Of a stretch of 64,000 nucleotides of DNA, positions 55,957-64,000 are shown piece after piece. Both the position numbers and the translations under genes were made by a program. The notes beneath the pieces were generated by a model. That model searched no databases. It worked only from the letters and a program-made list of their open reading frames with translations, and had not been told where the DNA came from. Numbering within the stretch: position 1 is the stretch's first letter; each line of letters opens with the position of its first letter. The stretch lies in NCBI GenBank assembly GCA_946122785.1, contig CAMGYJ010000003.1, positions 33,092,795 through 33,156,794 on the forward strand. Reading direction: 5' to 3'. Source of the DNA: Linum tenue (Eukaryota; Streptophyta; Magnoliopsida; Malpighiales; Linaceae).

Positions 55957-57705
55957 CATGTGCATTGACAGCTGTGATGAGGGCTCATGATGGACGTGGA
56001 CCACAGACAACTTACAAAATTAGATGCTGAAGGCTCTAGGCTTTTCTTCTCCTGATGAAATCATAAGGTATTGCTTGCTAGTCATTCTCTAGTATGCTGT
56101 AAAAACTAAGTACCCGTGAACGTAGAGGTTTTCTGTCATGAAATAGGAGTTCACAGGGTTTCTTGTCTCACTTTAATAAAACAGAAAATATATAAAATAA
56201 CAAATTGGTCTCAGCACTTCTACAAGTTTGAACTCCAGAATTCAGGGTCACAATCTGCTTCTGGTGGAGAAAGGTCATTATTCAGTGCAATTGAACTATA
56301 CCAGCTTCGATATCCATGTGGGCCAGTCTCGCTCATTTTTTGTCACCATGGATCAGAATGCAAAGTGACTACTATGTTGTGTCGAGCGCCCTATATGTGA
56401 ATGAAACAGTATGGCAGAGAGTCACTGGTGTTGCTATATTGCACTACTCCAATTCTCACGGACCAGCTGCCAGTCCTCTGCCTGAGGCAGCAAACGATAT
56501 CTACTACTAGTGGTCTGCCATGAACCTGGCAAAGACCATCAGGTTTGTGCTCTAAACATAACTAATTTCATATGCTTTTTATGTATGAAACGTTTTCCGC
56601 TGACTCTTCTCTTTTCCTGTTAATATCGAGTAGGCAAAATACATCTGCAAGTGGGCTAGGCCAAATCCACAGGGCTTGTTTAACTATGTGCAGATCAATA
56701 TTGCTGACACATACATTTTAAGGAGCTTGCCACCAGTTTCAATCAATGGGAAGAAGCGCATCACTCTAAACTGAATATCTTTTCGGAACCCGGATACCCG
56801 AATCAGGCTTGCTGATCTATACAAGGTGAAGGGAGCATACAAGCTTGATTCACAAGTGCTAACTGCTACTTACAAGGGTTGCATCGAGATCATACTGTTG
56901 TAACACTGAGAACATCACTCTTGCACCGTTTTCTTGCCCCCACACCCACACCACTTTGTTGAGTGGGACAAACTGCAGTATGGACTGGGCAATATGGTAA
57001 GAGAGCAATAGGAATGTATATAACAACTGGGACGCCATTTCTCGCTCCATTATTGAGGTTGGCTTGCTTGCTTTTAAACTCATGAAGGATTTTAATTTGC
57101 AATGAAATGTCAAGTCTGTCTCTGTGTCATGATGTTTGATCTAATCAATATGTGCAGGTGCATCCTGGAGCATGGACCGCTGTTCTTGCATCCCTGGATA
57201 ATGTGGGTGTATGAAGCTTGAGAGTGGAGAATCTGAACAATGTGGGTGTTCTGAAATAGGCGTTCATGCAGTTTCTTGTTTAACTTTATAGTTTGGTGAC
57301 TCGAACAAAATGCTGTCATGGTTGTTCCTTTTGCAAGTGAAGTTTCTTGACCTCCATTTCTTCAGTTTATTTCTTATGACTAGAGCATTCTGTTAATTGT
57401 AGATTCTGGAGCTGCTAACCCCTTCATGGTCTGTTGTGCTCATTGGTTTTTGGAGAGTAAACATTTTCCCAAATGCTGAAGGATTTGATTAAATGAACTA
57501 ATGCTAGCATTTCTCCCCTCTGTGATATATATTTAGGTTGACTTATACAGATCCATCTTGAGCACGCATTGCAGGCTGCAGCTCTTGTCCCGGAAGTGGT
57601 ATCTTGTGCAGAAGGTTCGGATGAAGTTGCGCAGAAGATCCTTGTCAATGGGGTACAGGAATTGGCATTAAGTGCGAAGGCAGTTGTTTAACGGCTGCGG
57701 TGAAG
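55957..57705 (+). pseudogene. N-acetyl-D-glucosamine kinase-like gene remnant (two exons)
   Basis: Two exon-like pieces survive. The first (55957-56067) starts after TTGCAG and ends before GTATTG; it encodes CALTAVMRAHDGRGPQTTYK and, after a frame change, ALGFSSPDEII-like text. The second (about 57537-57705) follows TTTAG and encodes TYTDPS*ARIA, then ALVPEVVSCAEGSDEVAQKI and VQELALSAKAVV*RL. The order and wording match plant N-acetylglucosamine kinases of the BadF/BadG/BcrA/BcrD ATPase family (DGRGPQT...LGLSSPDELIGWTYADPSWARIAALVP...). Stops replace a Trp (TGG to TGA) and a Gln (CAA to TAA), and small indels shift the frame. The ATPase motifs of the N-terminal part are missing. A decayed SKU5-like gene lies in the intron-sized gap. 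Confidence 0.7.
56195..57245 (+). pseudogene. SKU5-similar (multicopper oxidase-like) gene remnant with introns
   Basis: The pieces follow the C-terminal two-thirds of plant SKU5/SKS proteins, GPI-anchored or secreted multicopper-oxidase relatives of the cell wall. In order: IGLSTSTSLNSRIQGHNLLLVE, then SFDIHVGQSRSFFVTMDQNA, ETVWQRVTGVAILHYSNSHG, PLPEAANDIYY and MNLAKTIR to the donor at about 56543. After TAG at 56633 come QNTSASG, NYVQINIADTYILRSLPP and RLADLYKVKGAYKLD. Later pieces are NNWDAISRSIIE and, after an intron ending at 57157, VHPGAWTAVLASLDNVGV*. Stops and several frameshifts disable it. Introns are kept, so it was copied as DNA, not by retroposition. Confidence 0.8.
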
Positions 57706-57993
57706 GTATTTAGTATTCTGTAACTTAGTGATCTATATTAACTCGTAATATCGAATGTGGTACAGTTTCAATGACTTATATATCGATGCAATGTTCAAAT
57801 GACAAATGGTCCATTAATAACAAAACATATCATCTTTATATACAATCATTTCAGGCCTTTACAAGTTACAACAAGTATCTTCACAAATTTCCCCGAAAAT
57901 CAAACAGAACTACGAGTATAAATGAAATTACAGAATCCAGGAACTGACAAATGCGACTCTCAGTTTTTTTGCAGGCTGTGCAGAACAGAGTTA

Positions 57994-60780
57994 CTAAAGA
58001 CCAGAGTTGAATGGGACACCTGTAGCTGGAGCCACGACCTTCCCGCTATGAAGTTGTCAACAGTAAACCTCGACGCTTCAGCCGCACTCCTGATGACCCT
58101 GTAACCCCGCCATTTCACCCTCCGACCCGTCGGAGCTCCAGGACCCGTGTTCCCATACTCGCCGTAGTACAGAGTATCCAACGCAAAGTCCCGCGTCCCA
58201 CTCGAGCCATCCCGCCGGATCAACCAGCGAGTCGAGGTACGTCCTCATGAACACAACGCGGGAGTACTTCTCCAGGGCCTGCCCAAGAACGTCCTGAACG
58301 AACCGACCACCGGTTTCAGGTCCGCGGCAGCCAGGACCCGAGAGTTGTGGATCGAGATGCCCGTGTTCTCGTTCGTGTCGTCCTGCCCTGCGCCGTGATC
58401 GTGATCTTCTGGCTCTTCATCGGCCGCCTCGCGTAGATCATGCAGTTCTGGAGGACGGCGGCGGCGTTGCCGAAGATGAAGTCCACCGTGCCGTAGATGT
58501 AGCACTCTCTGTAGAACTGGCGTTGGGAGTGGACGTAGAGCGTGTCCTGGTAGCCCTCGATGCTGCATTGGTAGAATACCGACCGGTCGGAGTCCGATCG
58601 GAGGGCCACCGCCTGGTGGTTCTGTGGACCGGCGGTGTTGCGGAAGGTGATGCCGCGGGCGATGAATCCGGCGCCGTTCACCGCTGCAATTGTGTGCGGG
58701 CGGATGGGTTAGGTGACAGGGTTTTCTTAATCCGAAGTGGAAGAGGATTATGTCACGGTCAGGTTTTTTCATTCCATTGACATTTTGTAATTAATGTGTT
58801 TCGTGCTGCTCCAATAAAAGACATAAATATGTTTCTTGTTGAGTTATAGAAAGGCAGTAGCCCAAGTACCTAAAACATTATTTGTTAAATTCCTGTGGAA
58901 GTCTAAATGTCTAATCATAACTTGTTTTCTTTTTAAAGAAATGAAAGAGATTAGGAGACCATTCCTCAAGAATTATAAAATTAACTAGTTTCATCAACAA
59001 AAACAATTGTGGACCGCTAAAACCCCAACCAAGTTTAGTTTGGTTAAGCAAATTATGCATCGATAAAATGAATAGGAATTCTAATAACTGTGAAATGAAG
59101 CCAGAAATATATTTTATGCCAATTTATTACGAGTCACTTTATACGACTAGTGTTTACTCTAAGGAGTTGTAATGAAGCAGCTCATGATTTTGCTATTTAT
59201 TTGTAATTTGAAAGTAGCGGATTAACCATACTGATTGACTATTATATGATTTTTTGAACTTATAGAGTAGATTACTACACATATTTCATGGTCTACCTTA
59301 AGAATCCTTTTAATAAAAATCGTCATATTTACCACAACAAAATATCACAATCCCTTTAAGGAGAAACAATACTTGAAATTTAAATATATCTTTCACATTG
59401 TGTATCCATAATTATTATTGAGAGTCATAAAAAGTTACAAACAAGGATTTTCAATAAAACCTCTTATAATATAAGTAGCTAGTTCATCTTAATGATTAAA
59501 TTTTTAGCTTAGATATAAGTAACATTCCATTTAATAGCTATGATATTTTTGTTTTTTTTTATAATTATGATATATATTTATTTTATTATAGATGTTATTT
59601 AAAATATTCGAACTTGAAACCTCCAATTGAAAATCAATAATAGTAATAACTAACCAAATTCTTAGTTTGTTATGACATTATCACCATTTTAAATGAATGA
59701 TTTTGAATATATTACTTAATTACTAAAAAATTTCAGTGAATAACATAAGTTTTCTTCCTCCGAAGAGAATATTAGAGTTATGACTTGTGATTGTGACAAT
59801 TAATTTAGGCAACAAAACACTTATCCACGCACAAAATTCATTACCGAAAACCCATTTCGCTTACCAAACGTCGCAGACCGGAAAGTAGTAGACCCACCGC
59901 CGACGCTCCGGCTGCCGGTAATAACAGTGTTCCTCATCCCATCTCCGACCAGCATCACGTTCTTCAACCCGCTCCCCACCTCCACATTCTCCTTATACAC
60001 CCCTCTCTTCACCCTTATCACAAACCTCCGGCACCTCCCCTCTTCCCCGCCGCCTTGACCGCCTCCGCCACCGTCCTGAAATCCCCCGACCCGTCCTTCG
60101 CCACCACAACATCCGCCGCCGGCGACTGCAGCAGCCTCCTCCTGTCCCCGGCGTTGACCCAGCCCGGAAACCCGTCCCTGTACTCACCACGCGGCGGGTC
60201 AAAGTCCCTCCGCCGCCGCCGCCGGTCACGGCGAGGGCGTTGCTGAGCAGCTTGGAGACGTTGTTGTTGGTCATCATCGGGAGGAGGCGGTGGGCGGGAC
60301 CCGACAACCCGAGGTCCGAAACCCGGCCCGACACGTGTCGAGGCTGGTCAGCGCGGCGCTGAGCCAGGTCCTGGCGTCGGAGTCGGTGGATTTGGGCTCG
60401 GTTAGGGTGGCGTTGAGGTGGCGGACGGCGGCGGTGTAGAGGTCCATGCAGTCGGCCCATGCGGCCTTTTCTTTGCGGGTGCGGCACTTCGTTCCGAGTT
60501 GTTTGTTGTGGGCCTGGGCCGTCGTGGCCCGGCCCATGGCGAGTTGGATGGCGGTTTTGCGGAAGGCTAAGGAAGAGGTGACGACGGTAGCGGGTTGCGG
60601 GTTTTGGGCCACGAGGAAGTGGTTGCACGGGTCCGGGTTCGGGGTTTGGTCGCACCACCATTTGACGTCGTGGTGATTGCCGTCTGTTGTTGTGGCGGAA
60701 AGAGAAGGGGAGAAGAAGAGTGAAGAGATGAAGCAGAAGAGAAATGTGAAGAGGGGAACCAATGGGAGATTTGTGGCCAT
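57994..60780 (-). pseudogene. Pectin methylesterase with PMEI pro-domain, multiple frameshifts
   Basis: Type-I pectinesterases demethylesterify cell-wall pectin. Two minus-strand exons are visible (60780-59865 and 58683-57994) with an AT-rich intron of about 1.2 kb. Exon 1 gives a signal peptide (LFTFLFCFISSLFF), a PMEI domain (WWCDQTPNPDPCNHF, TSLDTCRAGF), then VVVAKDGSG-like sequence and [20 protein letters not shown]. Exon 2 has [40 protein letters not shown], the catalytic [11 protein letters not shown] and LGRPW, and a tail ending in SGL. At least six single-base indels break the frame: about 60320, 60220, 60040, 58380, 58275 and 58038, with another near 58210. No nonsense substitution was noticed and catalytic residues are kept. 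It is either a young pseudogene or an intact gene with assembly indels. Confidence 0.85.
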
Positions 60781-61260
60781 TGTTATTAGTGAGAAGAAGT
60801 GAAGGTTTGTGTTTATGTATTTATATGTGAAGGAAAGGATAGCGTATTGGGTTGGGATATAGGAAAGTAGCTGGTTTATGAAAATGTCAACAAGATTTTT
60901 ATGTATTTTTGTTTGGGGATTTTATCTCGACGATGAATAACAACTAGGGATAATGAGAGTAGATGCTTGAAGAGAGATTATGAGGTTTGAGCAAGAATTA
61001 GAAGAGAATTTGGAAGAAAGGGATTAGAATAGGAAGAGGATAATAGAGATTAAAGAGATTATAGAAGAATATCGATGATTCGTCTAATGATTTGATGAGG
61101 GAAATTTATGGCAGAACTATTTTCATAACTTAGGAATTGTGACGACAATAACCTTATAGTCATCATTATACTCAATGACTTGATCGAATATATATTCTAC
61201 AAACTAATGCATGTGGACGGTTCAAACATTGAGTTTTCTTTAATGAGATGTTATGTATAC
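60781..61260. other. Upstream region of the pectin methylesterase
   Basis: AT-rich DNA with a probable TATA-like TATTTATATGTG at about 60818 (sense is the minus strand). No gene is visible. It ends with the target duplication of the hAT element. Confidence 0.35.
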
Positions 61261-62293
61261 TAGGGCTGGGAATTTAGACCAAACCTTATGACAAACCGCG
61301 GTTTAGACCGTACCGTACGGTTTGGTCCGGACCGTTAGACCATGAATACAATTTGGTCTGGTCCATGGTTTGCCTCTTTCACTTGTGGTCTGGAACGGTT
61401 TGGTCTGGTCTAGACCGTGGTTAACCGTCCAGACCGTGACAAAATTAACTATGGGCTGAGCCCAACTAGGCAGCCAGACATTTCAATGGGCCAAAGCCCA
61501 GTTTCATTCTCCCACAGCCAACCACAGCCCTAGCTGCGTGCCTGCTTCCCCATCCTCCAGCATTTCGGCTGCTGCGTGCGCCGTGCTTCCCCATCCTGCA
61601 GCCCCGTCGCAACTCGCTCGAAGTGAGAAGGGAGAAGGAAAACTCGCTGCCCTGCTACGATTGAAAACTAGACCACCATCATAATCCTCCATTAACAACC
61701 ATCCTTCTACTTCTTCCCAGTACAACAAATCCTTCTACTTCTTCGAAGAACAACAAAACCTTCTCGTTGAATCGCTGCAATACGTCACTGCTGCTTGCGG
61801 CTCTCATGGCTCCGTGCCTCGCCGACTTTGGCGGATTCAGAGGTCGATGACCAGACACTGTAAATTAAACTGAAGCGACATAAAAGTCTGAGATTGCAAT
61901 TGATTGACGAGACAACTCACCTGAAATTGGATACAGAGTGCGACGGCCGACTTTGCAGCCCCAATCCCAATCGTCGCCTCGCCTCCCGTCTCCGATTATC
62001 CATCATTCGCCCCGCCGTTGTTTGTCTCCATCGCCTTCCACCATAGCCATCGACCTCCACCATCCTTCTCTTCTCAGGCTGCTCCATCACCATCGACCTT
62101 TAACATTGGATAATACAGGTTTTGTTGAACATGGTCTACTCGGTCCAGATCGTACCGGACCGCACCGCACAGGCGTGGTCTGGTCTGGACCGTATAGGTT
62201 ATGGTCTGGTCTATGGTCTCTGTTCTACCCTCACGGTCTGGACCGCAGACCATGTATATGATCTGGACCAGACCGCACCGTTTCCCAGCCCTA
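61261..62293. mobile_element. Non-autonomous hAT element (1033 bp)
   Basis: The ends TAGGGCTGGGAA and TTCCCAGCCCTA are a perfect 12-bp terminal inverted repeat (with one base of slack at the inner side). An 8-bp target duplication ATGTATAC lies at 61253-61260 and 62294-62301. Both arms carry many GGTCTGG/CCAGACC and GGTCCGGACC motifs, the kind of subterminal repeats bound by hAT transposases. The central 61480-62060 lacks these motifs, is GC-richer and may be foreign cargo. There is no transposase frame. Confidence 0.9.
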
Positions 62294-62301
62294 ATGTATA
62301 C

Positions 62302-64000
62302 TAACAAAGGATGTGTTGCTCAATGGACAATGTGTGTGCCTGATCAATCGATAGAATGAATAATTTAAAGAGAATGAAAAGAAAAGAACGACAACGCTCT
62401 AGAAGTCATGAATACTCGACTCCGAAATCGACTCACCATGTAACAAGCCAACATATGTGCCCAACCCTAATACTCAATTAAGTTCCTGATAGCAAAAACT
62501 CATATTGTAAACTCTCAAATCACTATTTGTACACTTACCAAAAACACACTCAATTTCCTCTAACCCAGACCATCTTATACATAAGACTCTCACAACGCAT
62601 TTAGAATCCCCAAAAAGCTCTTTGTTTCCGTCCCAACAAGATAAACAAAGAAACTACATGCAAACTAACACAGTGAAATCATAGAAAGGATACTACCTAA
62701 TCATACCATATCATGCTCCCCGAAAAAAATTCCTAAAAAAAATTCGCGACGAAATAATGAAAAGAACTCATTTCACACCTTATGAGTGGGCTTAAAATGA
62801 ATCATATAGTTGTACCAAAAGCGATATACCAGACAATGTTACTCAGAAAGATAGAATTTATCCTCTAATGAAAATGACAATCCATTCGATTTTGCTTTTT
62901 TTAATTAAATGATGATCGAACGGGGAAGTGCCCAATGACCTCTTTTGCTTTCTTTCTTAATTAAATGATGATCCTATGGGGAGGAGCCCTAATTAACTAA
63001 TTACATGCACACACTTCAATATCATCAATCAGATTGTGTTTGAGTTTCAACTTGCCTTTTACATCTAGCTAATTAATCAGTCTAGCTACTAGATATGTTA
63101 ATCATATCATCATTTTAAGCTTCCGGTACAAAAAAAATGTTTAGTTTCTATTGGAAGTTGGTAAGAAGAATGCTGGTAGCCCAAATATGTGGAAGTTATA
63201 CACTATTCACAGAAAATTATGTTGTTAAGATAGCTTTGCTACGTCGTTTTGGATTAGATATAGCTTTTTCCATATCTTCTGGACGTCTAATTTTTGTTTG
63301 GGTTAAAGTTGGCAAGTAATTGCAAAGAAACAAAAAGGATGATAACAACGGTCATGTTGCAAATGTATTTCTTGTTGTACAAAGCAAAAACCAAATATGG
63401 GAAACTATGTTGTATACTCAAGTCAATTATGATAAATTGAACATAGGTATCCTACTAATTTTGATTACATTAATATATTCCCATAAGTTATTGGTTTGGT
63501 TGCACATAGAAATAGCGATGGGGATTAAGTGTAGGTTGGGCGGGGTTTTGTGCGAAAATTCACCACCCATAATTAAGTAGGTAAATAGAAATACAATCCG
63601 CTCTCACTCAAATATACAACGGTGGGTATGAGTTGAGTGGGTTAATGCGGTTCACGAGTAGTTTAGGATCGGTAAAATTATTTTTGTAAAAATAAAAAAC
63701 AAACCTAAATCATAATAAATTCGTAAACAAACTTCAATAGAACAAAATCCATAAAGAAAATGTAAGTTCCTACCGACAATTTTATTGATTGATGTTGACA
63801 TTCGTGGGTCTTTTTCAGTTCCTTCTTATGATGGATACAATTAATTATGTAATATAGTAGATGATTATTCACATGTTGTTTGGGGTTTATCTGAATGCAA
63901 CACAAAAACGAAACCACAAAATTGCTTAAATGGTTCTATAGTTTGGTTAAAGCTAGTTTGGTATAACTGTTTGAAGATTCAAAGTGATCAAGGTAAGCAA
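62302..64000. other. AT-rich intergenic DNA to window end
   Basis: No gene or domain is recognised. Around 63515-63670 there are GGGTTGGGCGGGG and GGGTATGAGTTGAGTGGG phrases like the subterminal DNA of the element at 325-869, suggesting a related remnant. Confidence 0.4.

Noticed and set aside
1..64000. tRNA, rRNA or other structured RNA genes
   Set aside because: I scanned by eye for tRNA A/B boxes and snRNA motifs and found none that I could fold; a tRNAscan-SE/Infernal run would be decisive.

Overview
This window is nuclear DNA from a flowering plant, probably a eudicot. The evidence is GT-AG introns in AT-rich DNA, plant-specific gene versions (PTS2-type peroxisomal thiolase, RGG-tailed Alba protein, VAMP72-type R-SNARE, plant pantothenate synthetase, P-class PPR protein, PMEI-pectin methylesterase) and plant transposons (L1-type LINE with RNase H, hAT and Mutator-like elements, an LTR element with an Athila/Tat-type primer binding site). 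I could not fix the species.

Layout. 1-2.7 kb: hAT-like debris, a scrap of a 4-coumarate:CoA ligase gene and a 467-bp hAT-type MITE. 2.7-5.9 kb: intact 13-exon 3-ketoacyl-CoA thiolase (+). 8.2-8.8 kb: decayed LINE. 9.2-10.7 kb: 4-exon DIM1-like/TXNL4B spliceosomal thioredoxin-fold gene (-). 10.9-15.0 kb: a second MITE of the same family and a 1.5-kb Mutator-like element with GC-rich cargo. 15.6-18.05 kb: 8-exon Alba/RGG gene (+). 18.5-23.7 kb: nearly full L1-type LINE (-), flanked at its 5' side by a 714-bp Mutator-like element. 24.4-26.9 kb: tandem array built from a transposon-end/flank junction. 27-34.6 kb: AT-rich DNA with gypsy scraps, nested inverted-repeat elements and a third MITE. 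35.1-37.4 kb: 5-exon VAMP721-type gene (+). 37.9-39.4 kb: 4-exon pantothenate synthetase (-), tail-to-tail with VAMP, with one extra base in exon 3. 40.6-40.8 kb: end of a dead gypsy polyprotein. 43.7-49.1 kb: young non-autonomous LTR retrotransposon (-) with 1396-bp LTRs. 53.6-55.7 kb: intronless PPR gene (+). 55.9-57.7 kb: remains of an N-acetylglucosamine kinase gene with a decayed SKU5-like multicopper oxidase between its exons. 58.0-60.8 kb: pectin methylesterase (-) broken by several single-base indels. 61.3-62.3 kb: 1.03-kb hAT element with an 8-bp target duplication.

The intact genes serve unrelated functions (peroxisomal beta-oxidation, splicing, RNA/DNA binding, vesicle fusion, vitamin B5 synthesis, organelle RNA metabolism) and do not form a cluster. 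The main story is transposon nesting and gene-fragment decay. I found no clear new multi-gene system. The best leads are the MITE family with three precise 8-bp target duplications, the amplified transposon junction, the pol-less LTR element with palindrome-rich LTRs, and the mixed pseudogene block at 55.9-57.7 kb.
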